Part shown: in pieces, positions 35,880 to 47,557 of the stretch
How the letters are laid out: every line of letters starts with the position of its first letter
Position numbering within the stretch: position 1 is the first letter of the stretch
Source: Citrus sinensis
Taxonomy: Eukaryota; Streptophyta; Magnoliopsida; Sapindales; Rutaceae
Direction of reading: 5' to 3'
Assembly (NCBI RefSeq): GCF_022201045.2
Contig: NC_068557.1
Coordinates: 9,666,001-9,730,000 of the forward strand
DNA: 64,000 nt
Translations under genes and position numbers: made by a program
The notes under the pieces: model-generated
What the model saw: the letters and a program-made list of their open reading frames with translations, nothing else
Told to the model about the DNA's origin: nothing
Database searches by the model: none

Positions 35880-37440
35880 GACATGATTGCTGTGACGTAT
35901 TAACAATGCCATTAAAGTATTAACTTTTCTTTATCTTTCTTTGTTTTGTTTGGACTGTGATTGGTCTCATTTTTTAGAGGGATTACATTATAATAATATA
36001 CGCGCATACGAATACCTAAATGTAAACGACACATGCATGTAGAAAAGAGTTAGAGCGAGCCAATGTATATGAATTGTATGAAGAGGAGGTTAAATCCAAT
36101 TGTTTAATTTTAATAATAATATACACTCATACGATTGTCTTTGTGCTTTTAGCACAATATATAATTCATAAAATTTAAATCCAGTTATTTCTTAGAGTTC
36201 TAGAAATATTACTAAATAAATATTGAATATTGCTATTAGGAAGACAAAAGATTAAGCCCATTTAATTTTATCAATCTTGTGCGTAGAAACAAAAAATACA
36301 AACAATAAAGTGTCTGACTAACGAGTGAATAGATAAATAATGCACCAAAACCAAACAAGAAGAAGTTACCAAGAAAACTGACAAGCACCAAGTTGGTGGA
36401 TGAAGAGCATTTCAATAAAAAATATCAGCCACAAGATAGTGTTGACAAGACTAAAATGGCTTCACGTAGCCAAGCAATAATATCAGCCACAAGATGAACT
36501 CTAAATACTAGAAGATTAAAGTAATAATATTAGCTCTTTGTAAGTTCCAACTTTCATTTTGTTTAATAATATATATCTATTTTTATTTTTAGCTTTTCTT
36601 AAAGTGGTGTCGTTAATCTATTTTTACATGGGAACGTGGAATACTACTTTGATTTTTCAATTAATTCAAATTTTTTTTAAAGATTTTTTTAATATTAGAT
36701 ATTACATTAAAGGATAAAAAATGGACTTTCAAATGGATCCATTCAACAAAATCCATACACACTGCTACTGCAATTGCTTTGCTTTAACTCTTTCTGAATG
36801 TGCAAACATAAAAGTTCTTCTAAAAAAATCTTAATGCAAATTTGGCAAATAAGAAAAGAGAAATTATTATAGCTAGATTCTGAGTAATGTCCAAATATCA
36901 TGGAATTTTTTGTGATAGTCAAATCAACCAAATTGGAGTAAAACAATTGGCTTATTCTTGTTATGATGCACCAAAACAGCATGGTGGTTGGGATGAACTC
37001 GAGAGTCTGCATGAAAAAAGATGTTCCCGATAACTGAATGCACATGACTGAATTAATATCCCCAATAATCATTCCGGATTTCATCATCAAACTTCTTTCC
37101 TTAGATCTGGATGCTTCTCAAAGTATTCATCAGCAGTCATTATGCTGATCTTTCTTTGTTAATTTAGTAAGCAACAATTGCTTTGCTTAAACAATGGGAA
37201 GACACAAGAAGCGACACAAGTAATTTTATCTCACTTTCATTTCTTGAACTTAGCGATCTCTTTTTCTAATCTTTCAGACTTCTTAAGACAAACTTTTTGA
37301 GATTGTCACTGCAACTGGCACACAAAACTTGGTACGCACATGGCAAGAAATCAAGTGAAACTTCATCTTTCAAACAAATTATGCATTCCCTATCACAGTT
37401 GGTTTTTTTTTATCTCAGCCGAGTGAGGCAGTTTTCTGTT
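35880..37440. other. Non-coding middle part of the MULE
   Basis: AT-rich, no gene. A 115-codon frame on the minus strand at 37090-36743 has no recognisable content. ATATCAGCCACAAGAT occurs twice (about 36422 and 36480). Confidence 0.5.
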
Positions 37441-37449
37441 TTTTCTTGG

Positions 37450-37923
37450 AGACGAAACCGGATAGCCGGTTATTCAAACCGGAAATCCGAATTCGCGTGG
37501 GTAAGTCACTGCCTACAACTGGTTAGCCGGTTAATAATTTCCGGATAGCCGGATTCGCGAGTATATAAACTGTTCATCTCCTCCTTTATCTTTCGGTAAA
37601 CCGGTTAGCTATCTCTCTCTAAAACCGAATATTCCTCTCTCGTTTTCTCTCCAAAATCCATCATTTTCACAGGTTTTTTATGCAATTGGATCCATGAAAC
37701 TTGTTTCCCATCCGTTCTTGTATCCAAAATCATCCTTCAAACCTTTTTTTAACCTCAAAATCAATAGATCCGAAATTAATTCTAGGGTTTAAGCCGAAAC
37801 TTCTCTCTCTAGATTTCCCCCTCTGAAGCCGTTTTTGATCGAAATTGCTTCTCAAAATCTCTTTCCATCCTTATTATCTCCCTTCTTATTGATTTATTTC
37901 ACTTCAAATCAAACAAATTCACC
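37450..37923 (+). promoter_or_regulatory. Promoter and leader of the third MULE ORF, with CCGG motifs
   Basis: ACCGGATAGCCGGTTATT, AACCGGAAATCCGAATTCGC, TGGTTAGCCGGTTAATAA and TTCCGGATAGCCGGATTCGC lie between 37455 and 37560. They share the CCGGATAnCCGG and ATTCGCG elements with the array at 35567-35875. A TATATAAA box follows at 37562-37569, and a leader of about 330 bases precedes the ATG at 37924. Confidence 0.65.
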
Positions 37924-39183
37924 ATGTCAAGCTCACGGCCGGTTCGAAGAAAAGGCAAAGAACCGGTTCAACATACCAACCGGTCACGACAAGTAGGGGG
38001 CACATCCAATAAATCCAACTTTGAGGCCAGACACTTTCAGAACCACAAACATCTAGCCAAACGATTTCACCAACAGTTCATGACTCGTGAGGTACTCCAA
38101 ACCTTTTTTGTTTTACCAGATTGGTTGAATAATCTTAGTATTAGTAATAGAACTTTATTGCAATTGTTGGAAGATGTTGGTTGGCTTAATGCAATTGTTT
38201 TTGAGGAAAATGTATATCCCGACTTGGTGAAAGTGTTTTACTCGAATATGGATTGTTCCGCGGAGAAAGAGAATCGAGTAATCACCACAGTTGGAGGAGT
38301 TTCGATTGAGTTTGATGATTCGGAGTTGAACTCTATCCTAGGAACTTCCGATGATGGCCTAGAAATTTTTTCACCTAGGAAACCTCCTGATATTGATGAT
38401 TATGTTCATATTGATGCTGTTAAGAATATATGTCGTCGTATTGACCTTTCGGATGATGATTGTACTATCCATTTTCGCACCCAATGTCTTTGTCTTCAAA
38501 CTCGGATATTACTTCGTTTTATTCAGAGTATTGTGCTTCCTAGATCAGGCCATTTGGATGAGGTTTCTCATATGGATGTTGCCTTGATTGATTGTATTCT
38601 TAGACATCGTCCAGTCGACTTAGGATACACCATTGTCCGAAACATGCTTAGTATACCTAAGTTGATTACTCGTTCCCTTCCGTATGGTCATTTCATCACC
38701 CGAATCCTCAAATACTTTAGCGTCGCTATCCAAGAACCATCATGTAGGCCGTCTAAGAGCATTGGGGATGAGGTTGTTAGTTCTTTAGGTTTTGAGTGTC
38801 GTAATGGCACTTGGGTAAAAGTCACTGATAATAAGTTCACCTTTCTTGCTCCAAGTGATGATCGACCACTTAATGCTGTGGTTCCAGCCCATCAACTACC
38901 TGTTTTTGCGCTTTCATTTCGAGGTCAGCGTAGACGTCGAGCTCCTTCAGTATCTCCCTCGGCTCCTACAGCCTCTGCACCTTCTTTACCACATCCCGAG
39001 CATCCTACTTTTGAAGAAGTTACTCTTCAGCAGCTTATGGATGAGGTGAGGACACTCTCTGTGCGGCAGACTAAGTTTCACCAGCAGCAGCAGCAGCTTA
39101 TTCATGGACAGCGCCTCCTCTTTGAGCACTTCGGCATTCCATATCCGTATCCACCTCCATCACCACCATCCTCACCACCTTAG
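37924..39183 (+). CDS. Third MULE ORF: putative plant transposon protein (419 residues)
   Basis: A single uninterrupted frame with a TATA box upstream and the ATG at 37924. The first 50 residues are basic (RPVRRKGKEPVQ), a possible nuclear signal. Residues about 55-260 hold the domain: DLVKVFYSNM, a VGGVSIEF-like strand, then VSHMDVALIDCILRHRPVDL and SLPYGHFITRILKYF. These align with the accessory ORF of the Athila-type element at 1-1201 (FYVNL block and VSQERLVLLYVIVRGLPIDV block). The C-terminus is Pro/Ser-rich with a Gln-rich helical stretch (KFHQQQQQ) and ends in a proline run. No catalytic motif is visible and the molecular role is unknown. It could bind DNA, RNA or the transposase, but that is speculation. 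Confidence 0.85.
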   Translation: MSSSRPVRRKGKEPVQHTNRSRQVGGTSNKSNFEARHFQNHKHLAKRFHQQFMTREVLQTFFVLPDWLNNLSISNRTLLQLLEDVGWLNAIVFEENVYPDLVKVFYSNMDCSAEKENRVITTVGGVSIEFDDSELNSILGTSDDGLEIFSPRKPPDIDDYVHIDAVKNICRRIDLSDDDCTIHFRTQCLCLQTRILLRFIQSIVLPRSGHLDEVSHMDVALIDCILRHRPVDLGYTIVRNMLSIPKLITRSLPYGHFITRILKYFSVAIQEPSCRPSKSIGDEVVSSLGFECRNGTWVKVTDNKFTFLAPSDDRPLNAVVPAHQLPVFALSFRGQRRRRAPSVSPSAPTASAPSLPHPEHPTFEEVTLQQLMDEVRTLSVRQTKFHQQQQQLIHGQRLLFEHFGIPYPYPPPSPPSSPP

Positions 39184-39699
39184 TAGTCTCTTATGCTTGT
39201 ATTTGGACACACCTACATTTCATTATGATTTTGGATTATGTATTTGTTTTGAATGACATGGATTTGTTTTGATTGTTTGATATTTCATGGATAATATGTT
39301 ATTTCCGTATGCTTTGGATAATTTTGGACTAATGTGTTGTATTGAGATTTCGATAACAAACCACATGTGTTGATTAAATAAAGATTTATGTATTGTGCTT
39401 TAACAATAAGAATATGTCTTTATGGAGTTAAGTTGTTTTTCATAATCTTTGATTTTAATAAATTATTGTTTTGAATTTCGGATTTGGACCTATTTCAAAA
39501 TATTTAAATATTTTGGGTCATTCTATAATTTCTTATATTTTGGATCATATCTTAATTTCAGAAAGTTTTGAGTTTAATAAAGTAATAATTAGAAATTCTA
39601 AAATTGGACCAATTTGAAAATTTTTATAACGTTTTGGATCATAACATAGTTTCATACAGTTTTGAGGTTAAACTGTATTTTTAAAACAAAATTCATTTA
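39184..39699. other. 3' flank of the third MULE ORF
   Basis: AT-rich. It presumably holds the 3' UTR, with diverged repeated phrases such as ATTTTGGATCATA. No gene. Confidence 0.5.
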
Positions 39700-41098
39700 A
39701 CACTTCACGTAGAATATACAACTTATCACGTAAAGTTCGCAACTTCGACGTCAAACATGAAATCGGGACGTCGGACATGCAATAACTAACGTTAAACATA
39801 CAACTTGCAAAGCTTTACGCGAAATATGAAACTCATGACGTAAAGTTCGCAATTTCGACGTCAAACATGAAACAGACGAGAATATTCTGAAATATTCTTT
39901 ATTTTGATTTTTATCCAAAACATGCAACTTCTTACGTTAAACATGCAATCGGGACGTCGGACATGCAACAACGAACGTCAAACATGCAACCTACAACACT
40001 ACATGTGAAATATGCAACTTATCACGTAAAGTTTGCAACTTCGACGTCAAACATGAAACGGACGAGAATATTCGAGAATATTCTTTATTTTGGCTTTATT
40101 CAAGACATGCATCAGCTTACGTCAAACATGCAACCGTGACGTCTGATATGCAACGACGGATGTTAAACATGAAACTTGTAAAACTTCACGCGAAATATGC
40201 AACTTATCACGTAAAATTCGCAACTTCGACGTCAAACATGAAACGGACGAGAATATTCGAGAATATTCTTTATTTTGGCTTTATTCAAGACATGCATCAG
40301 CTTACGTCAAACATGCAACCATGACGTCCGATATGCAACGACGGACGTTAAACATGAAACTTGCAATACTTCACGCGAAATATGCAACTTACCACGTAAA
40401 GTTCGCAACTTTGACATCAAACATGAAACGAACGAGAATATTCCGGAATATTCTTTATTTTGGTTTTATCCAAAACATGCAACTTCTTATGTCAAACATG
40501 CAATCGGGAAGTCGGACATGCAACAACGAACGTCAAACATGCAACCTACAACACTACATGTGAAATATGCAACTTATCACGTAAAGTTTGCAACTTCGAC
40601 GTCAAACATGAAACGGACGAGAATATTCGAGAATATTCTTTATTTTGGCTTTATTCAAGACATGCATCAGCTTACGTCAAACATGCAACCGTGACGTCTG
40701 ATAAGCAACGACGGACGTTAAACATGAAACTTGCAATACTTCACGCGAAATATGCAACTTACCACGTAAAGTTCGCAACTTTGACGTCAAACATGAAACG
40801 GACGACAATATTCCGGAATATTCTTTATTTTGGCTTTATTCAAAACTTGCAACATCGTACGTCAAACATGAAATCCAACCGTAAAAAATGCAACAACTGA
40901 CGTTAAATATGAAACTTGCAATACTTCACGCGAAATATGCAACTTATCACGTAAAGTTCACAACTTTGACGTCAAACATGAAATGAACGAGAATATTCCG
41001 GAATATTCTTTATTTTGGTTTTATCCAAAACATGCAACTTCTTATGTCAAACATGAAATCGGGACGTCGGACATGCAATAACTAACGTTAAAACTGAA
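39700..41098. repeat. 185-bp tandem repeat array in the MULE right arm
   Basis: The same phase point (GACGAGAATATTC or variant) falls at 39875, 40061, 40246, 40431, 40616, 40801 and 40986, giving spacings of 186 and then five times 185 bp, about 7.5 copies in all. Each copy is built from shorter units of about 20-25 bp of the form ACGTCAAACATGCAAC, ACGTAAAGTTCGCAAC and ACGCGAAATATGCAAC. Copies fall into at least two variant types that recur out of order. Open frames across it (for example 40275-40694) are by-products of the repeat and not genes. Confidence 0.95.
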
Positions 41099-41330
41099 AT
41101 ACAATTTTTTTCATTTTCAATTTCTTTATTTTTTGCCATTTTATTTAATTATATTATATTGTATTATAGGGTTTGTATTATATAATTTAATTTCTTTATC
41201 TTTTGTTATTAATTATATTATAAAAATTATTTTTGACATTTTATTTAATTTTTTTTATTTTTATATTCTATTTTTAATATATATTTTTTAAAAAATATGG
41301 TGCAACCGGTTTGTTAACCGGCTGAACCAA

Positions 41331-41428
41331 GTCTTTGGCTGCCAAATGGCAGCCAAAGACAGCCGGGCTCTCTTTTTTAGAGCCCGGCATGGTGCCGGGA
41401 ACAATGCCAACGGCATTGTAGCCAAACC
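41331..41428. repeat. Right terminal inverted repeat and hairpins of the MULE
   Basis: A perfect 14-bp hairpin with a 2-base loop lies at 41331-41360 (GTCTTTGGCTGCCA and its complement). Next comes a 9-bp foldback, CCGGGCTCT (41363-41371) / AGAGCCCGG (41379-41387). The terminal repeat then runs to 41428 and pairs with the left end. Confidence 0.8.
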
Positions 41429-41627
41429 TTAATGGATACTTTTTTTTTTGAGAAGACGTTTAATGGATACTTGATTGACAGCAAAAGGACAAATTATTTG
41501 ATTGGATTGCCCAAATCGCCCTTAGTGACACGACATTTTACATTAATGTTTTCAAATTAAGCGAATTTGATTTTGTGTGAATTGACAGGGAATATGACGG
41601 GATTGATTTTTATCTTCACATATTAAT

Positions 41628-42026
41628 TAGGGTTGACAAAATAAATAAATAAATATATATAAATTAAATTCGAATAGTAAATAAATTCGGTCAAAATTTT
41701 AGTAATTTAGATTCGATTTGTTTATTAAATAAATTTAAATATCATAATTCGGATTTAATTCATTTATTAAATAAATATTTGGTTCAATTCATTTAATTAA
41801 ATAAATTTTAAATGAATCGACATGTATTTAATTTGTATAATCCTTTTATTAAACGAATTTTAAATAAATAAACGAACTAATATCTTCAAACTCAGTTTCA
41901 ATTTATTTAATTAACGACTTGAATCGAATTCATTCATTTATTAAATGAATCAAATTTTTTCAAAGTCAAACTCATTTAATTTGTATTGAATTAAATAGAA
42001 TAAACGAATCCTATTACCACCCCCTA
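41628..42026. mobile_element. Possible hAT-like MITE, very AT-rich
   Basis: The left end is TAGGGTTGACAAA and the right end reads ACCACCCCCTA. Possible 8-bp flanks CATATTAA and CAAATTAG match at 6 of 8. The interior repeats AATAAATT-type units in both orientations. Boundaries are tentative. Confidence 0.4.
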
Positions 42027-42322
42027 CAAATTAGTTCACCCTTCTCTGCTTTGAGCTTGAATTAAAAATTTTTGGAGTGTCGACGTGACAGTACCCTATT
42101 TATCAACACGAGTTTTAAGATAGTTTTTTTTTTTTAAGAATTTGTCGCTTCATTTTTTTATTTTTTTCTTAATCCCTATTTTTCTAAGTTATTAGGTTTT
42201 TTTCCGAATTGTTTTAGAAAAACCTCATGCCAATGACTACTTTCCTCATGTGGGCAGGTGCGCATGTGCAACAGGGCGAGTCATGTGCTCCTTTTTTTAT
42301 TTTTATCTATGTTTTTAGAACG

Positions 42323-42522
42323 AGTGATGATACAGTCATAAATTTTTGTATAAATTTATCTTATATAAATTAATATATTATTAATTTATTGGTTGAATGA
42401 AAATATAAAATAATAGAAATAAATCATGTGAGCCAAGATATATTTAATTTAACTAATGAATTAGTGCCACATTAATTTGTATAAAATAAATTTATATAAG
42501 AGTTTGTGGCTATATCATTACT
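42323..42522. mobile_element. MITE, AGTGATGATA family, copy 1
   Basis: The ends AGTGATGATACAGTCATAAA and the reverse complement of GTTTGTGGCTATATCATTACT form an inverted repeat of about 35 bp with few mismatches. The interior pairs as well (ATAAATTTAT). The same family recurs at 46629-46813 and in part at about 58400-58500. I could not find a convincing target duplication, so the superfamily is open. Confidence 0.7.
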
Positions 42523-42526
42523 TTTT

Positions 42527-45500
42527 AAGAATAGTCCAATGTTCTAATTCGCTTTGGTGGCAAATGACACATGCCACTTACCCATTGGTTCTGGTAAAAG
42601 TGTTACGCAAATTATTATCTATTTGCCGATCTTCTAAGTAATCTTCAATAATTTTCTTGGTCTCGACTCTTCATTCACTGAATAACGCAACGCAATTAGT
42701 CAAATCATGCTTTTGTTTGGTAGCCAATATTTCTCAAGAAAAATGAAAAGCAAAAGGGAGCGCATTCATCTCCAGCAAACCGGAGTTGAAAAAAGTAAAT
42801 AGCAGGGGGGGAAAAAAACGAAACAAGAGAGTTAAATGTGAGTGCGTTCATGCACTCCTTTACTATTTTTATCTCTTCATATTTCAGCTAATTTTGTCAT
42901 GTTTATTGAAAATCATACTACAAATAGAAAGTGATTGATTCAGATAGAAACGTGAAGGCTCAAAACACGATACTTAAAAGGACCAATGTTATACCAATGA
43001 AACCTAAAAAATATAATTTAAATCAAATTAAACCTAAAAGAATTAAATGAGAAACGTGAAATTTTAACTTGAGCGAACAAATGTGAAAGAGATCTAAAAT
43101 TCTAACTTTTAGTGATAAGAGTTGATATGTTATTTTTATTATATAAGAGAGTTCGAGTGTCCCCTAGAGTTGATTATCACCATATGTTATATATGAGAAT
43201 AAATTTCTTTCACTTGAGTAGACATCTTACCCATGAACCATTGTATAAGCACATGATCACTCACCAAAAAAAAGAAAGAAAACATTAATATTAAAGTCAA
43301 AGCTAAAGATCAGCTTTAAAATTGTTATACATATTCACATCAATATAGATAATCCGGGGAGAAAATGATCAAGAGTAAAAAAGCAAAGGACTCTAAAGAC
43401 TAAAAATTAAAAATAAAAGGATCAAGATTGAATTAAAAAAAAAAAAAAAGATGTGACAATAATCAATTGAGTTTCTTGATGATAGAGAGAATGAATGTGA
43501 TATTGGCACGGCTCAATCAGAATAAAGGACTCAGCTGCACTGAGAATTTTGATCGGATTGAGCTATGCCAACATCAAACTTTACTCCTACCACCACCTCA
43601 TATCACTTGAAACCCAAAAACATCAGTTAGAAAATGAAGTTACAAAAGCCTATTCATCAAACACCGGTTCATTCGTTCATGGCATTGATATTTGATAGTA
43701 AAAATTAAATAAACACACCGAAAGATTGAAAAACAAATTAGAAAAGAAACTAAGAGCATCGATTAGATTTCATAAGCAAGAAAAAAGAAGAAAGGATGGT
43801 ATAGTAATGAGCAGAAAATGGATTGGCTGCCATGTCCAAAATCTTTGCTTTATATAGGAAACGAAAACACTTGTATGCTGTACGTGTATGTAATAATTGG
43901 AAGTTATAATCGTTTTACGTCTTTCTGTTGCAGCTGATGCTATCCAATAAATAATCATTTTAACACATCTGTTGTAGTTTATTTTAAAATAATAATTGTT
44001 GCCATCAGTATTATTGATGTCATCAGAGCATCATCGTGACATGATCCGAGACTATATATTGAACGCCACGATAACCCAGGGTGATTGCCAATTTCCCATT
44101 TACCATCCGTCTGAAATCAATGTATAACACTTATTTTTTTATTTTTTTTTCAATAGATAATAATTTTTTTAGTAGCATAATTTCATAATATTACTCTATT
44201 TTTAAATACATTTTTATTTCTATTTATTATAAATTAAATAAATCATATCAATAAAAATTAAAAAAATTAAATACTAAAAATAAGAAAATATATATTTCAG
44301 TGTGAGTAAAAAAATTAAAAATAAGATTTTATCATTTTTAAATATTATATATATTTTATATTCTAAAGGTAAATTATCAAACAAATAACTTATTTACCCT
44401 ATTTTTTTTTAAATTTTTAGTGCCATGGGATTTTTAGATATTGTAAAAATTATAGAGAATAAATGATATTTTTTTTATTTCAATAATGGGGGAATTGACA
44501 ATCTCCCCAATAACATAACATGACAACAATATATACATCAATGGTCGGTCCATCAATGTGGTAAACGGAAATGAAACATATATATCCTGTGAGAAGAGTC
44601 TTAATAATTCTTGATTCAATGAAACGACATGATGCCGCAAGGCTGAAGATAAAGCTCAACACTGTGAAAATTATTAATTCAAAAGACATGCAATAAGCAG
44701 AACTTTTCAACACTGAAAATTATTAATTCAAAAGACCTGCAATATGCAGAACTTTCTTTGTTTTCTCAATTCGTATGCTTCTCATTTCATTTGATTAAAA
44801 ATGAATTTTAATGAATGAATTACAAGCAATTGTCTGCCATTTTTAGCATTTGTGAATTGTGACGTCACTAAAAAGCGTATCGCTTAAAATATTACCCTAA
44901 GTTATTTATTGCTACTGAGTATATAGTAGTAAGCACGGGTCATTCTGCAGAAGATTGTTATCAATTAATAAATTATCAACAATGAACACATAAAATACAA
45001 AAGCTGATCAATAATGAAGATTTAACTAAAAACTATATCTAAACTCAATGAGATTAACCCAAACTTTCCAAATCTGCTAAGAATACACTAATAAACACGT
45101 GCACAAAATTGGGAGAGGGGGTGTAGAGTTGATTTGCTATGTAACTAAACAAAAGAATTTAAAGCAAAAAAAAAAAAAAAAAGGAGATCGTAGAAAATAG
45201 TTTTAAAGAAGTTTATATATATGCGAAAATGGTTAAAGAATCATTCTTCGCCGTTAAACAATAGATTTTAGACCAATTATCAAAATCATACTTTCTCTTA
45301 AATACAACGACCCTAAGATAATTACATACTTAATTATCTTGACACTTTATTTAATCTTTTCCCATGAAACAATCCAAAAAAAAGCTCTCTAGATTTAATT
45401 TAATGGAAGCATTAGAATTAAGAAAGATATAAGCTGAATCAAGAAACAAACACATGAGCTTTGTTTATTTATCTTAAATTACATTCCACATGCAATTAAA

Positions 45501-46620
45501 CGAAAATATCACATAATATTGATTAAAATTTGGCACTTAGGTTTAGTTTTTTATAACTACAGATCAAAAACCCTAAACTTGCAAACAAATCACCTACAAA
45601 TTTATCTAGTTGCACGCCTAAACAAGCAATTCTTCAATTATTCATTGATATATAAAATTTTCTAAAGAAAGATGAAGAAATTCTTATTCTAAAACTTTAT
45701 TAATTAAAATTCATGTCAAAGATTTTGAATCAACCTAACTAATAAAAAAATTATTCACATATGTCTGAATTATTCAATATTAAATCCATTAAACAAAACT
45801 AACAAAAGACAAAAGGAAAGCTTATTAATTGGATTATAACTATGGCAGACAGGTCTTCTCTCCAATACTCCCACTCCTCTCTTCCTTGCAATATTCTCTC
45901 CTTTGGAATTGATTATTCACATGTTCTTTGCTCTAGGGCTTCTAACTTGTTGTCTTTATACAAAAGTTACTGTCCTAATCCTTATATGGCTAGTAAAACT
46001 CAATTTTGACCAAGGAAATAGGCCTATGCGTCAAAATAGCTCTAAATTATGTGAAGTTATGATATTTAACCCTCTCATAATATCTCATCAACCCCTATTA
46101 ATTATATTTATACTAATACTTGTTTTATCGTTATATGAAATTACTGAAAAGGAAAATTAACTTTTAAGTCCACAAACATAATAATTTCTACTAACATTTA
46201 ATTTAGCTAATCTAATTTCTTGAACTCTAATTTCATTTAACTTTTTAAATTATTATCTCTTCTCAAATATTATATACTCTACTTTTGTAATCATGGAAGA
46301 AATTAATTTACAGTATTCAATAAAAGGATGATGAAAAAGTATTAAATCTTTTTTTATAGTTATGGCAATAATGGATAAAACCTTTAAAAAGAAAGAAATA
46401 GATTATTCATTATAGTGATTATGAGAGTTTTTTTAATAGTTTTATAAGCTTTATACAATGGATGCTTGGAAAAAAAGATAAAAATTACGATAAGGGTAAA
46501 TTCAAAATTTAGTGGGATATATTGAGAGATAAAGATTAGTTTAAAATTTTTAATGGGGTTAACTAAAAAATGAGGGTTGGTGAGATATAAAAAGGGGGTC
46601 AAATGCCGCCACTTATAAAT
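42527..46620. other. Gene-free AT-rich stretch
   Basis: No gene seen. It includes a poly-A run near 45165, and a tandem duplication at about 44660-44758 of a unit containing AAAATTATTAATTCAAAAGA with period about 53 bp. Confidence 0.6.
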
Positions 46621-46628
46621 GTTTATAG

Positions 46629-46813
46629 AGTAATGATATAGCCACAAACTCTTGTACAAATTTATTTTGTACAAACTGATGTGGCATGATAAAATTGATT
46701 GAATTAAATATCACTTGGGCCACATGATTTATTTACATTATTTTATATTTTCATTCAATCAATGAATTAATGCCACATCAATTTGTACAAGAGTTTGTAA
46801 CTGTATCGTCACT
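46629..46813. mobile_element. MITE, AGTGATGATA family, copy 2
   Basis: The ends AGTAATGATATAGCCACAAA and the reverse complement of TTTGTAACTGTATCGTCACT pair over roughly 35 bp. It has the same interior as copy 1, including a CCACATGATTTATTT-like segment. Confidence 0.7.
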
Positions 46814-46914
46814 CATGTTTCTATTGTAAGCACAATTAGAAAATCCAACCAATCTTTCAAGAATCAATCTTTATCGCTTAAATTGAATCATCAACCTTAG
46901 TACATATATAATAA

Positions 46915-47547
46915 GGGTAAAAGCTTGTTTAGTCCCTATATTATGAGGTTAGTGTCCATTTAGTCCCTGTATTTTTAAAAACACCTCAAAATGTCCCTGC
47001 TATTAAATATTGACACTTATGTCATTATTTTTAACTTGTTTTTACAATATTACATTTTTACAATAATGTTTCTTTTTTGGATATTAATAAAAAATTAAAT
47101 TATCAAATTAAACTCAAAAATAAAATAAAAACAAAAAAGGTATATATTAATTTTTGTGGAAGCTCACGTATGTCTAAAAAATTAATATCATAAAAATTAT
47201 ATTATCAATTTTTTAGAAAAATTAATATTTTAACTCAAGAGTGTGTTTCACAAAAATTAATATATATTTTTTATTTTATTTTATTTTTTGGTGTTAAACT
47301 GGTAATTTATTTTTTTCTTTTTAATAATGTCTAAAAAAATTATTATAATAGGTTTATTTTTTCTTTTTAATAATGTCTAAAAAATTATTATAATAGGACA
47401 ATATTATAAAAATAAGTTAAAAGGAACAAAAGATAATGGCAAAAGTGTCAATAATTTAATAGTAGGGATGGTTTGAGGTATTTTTAAAAATATATGGACT
47501 AAACGGACACTAACTTTAAAATATATGGACTAAACGAGCTTTTACCC
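46915..47547. mobile_element. Mutator-type MITE (TTTAGTCC family)
   Basis: Perfect duplications TATATAATAA lie at 46905-46914 and 47548-47557 (10 bases identical; Mutator usually gives 9). Inverted repeats of over 100 bp begin GGGTAAAAGCTTGTTTAGTC, with the complement at the right end reading GACTAAACGAGCTTTTACCC. Inside, CTTTTTAATAATGTCTAAAA is tandemly duplicated near 47310-47400. It is non-coding. Confidence 0.8.
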
Positions 47548-47557
47548 TATATAATAA

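Larger units (their letters stand above)
27437..41428. mobile_element. 14-kb Mutator-like element (MULE) carrying three genes
   Basis: The 9-bp target duplication TTAATGGAT is perfect at 27428-27436 and 41429-41437. The left end reads GGCTGATGCTACAATGCCGG and the right end, reversed, reads GGTTTGGCTACAATGCCG. Both ends also share CCCGGCACCATGCCGG a little further in. Inside are a C48-protease-like gene (plus), a FAR1-type MULE transposase (minus) and a third ORF (plus), plus repeat arrays. MULEs with Ulp1-like genes are known in plants (the Kaonashi type of Arabidopsis), and this element fits that pattern. The intact-looking transposase suggests relatively recent activity, although the protease gene carries two stops. 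Confidence 0.9.

Noticed and set aside
40275-40900. Overlapping open frames of 139 and 146 codons
   Set aside because: They lie wholly within the 185-bp tandem array; the protein repeats mirror the DNA repeat and appear in several frames, so they are by-products.
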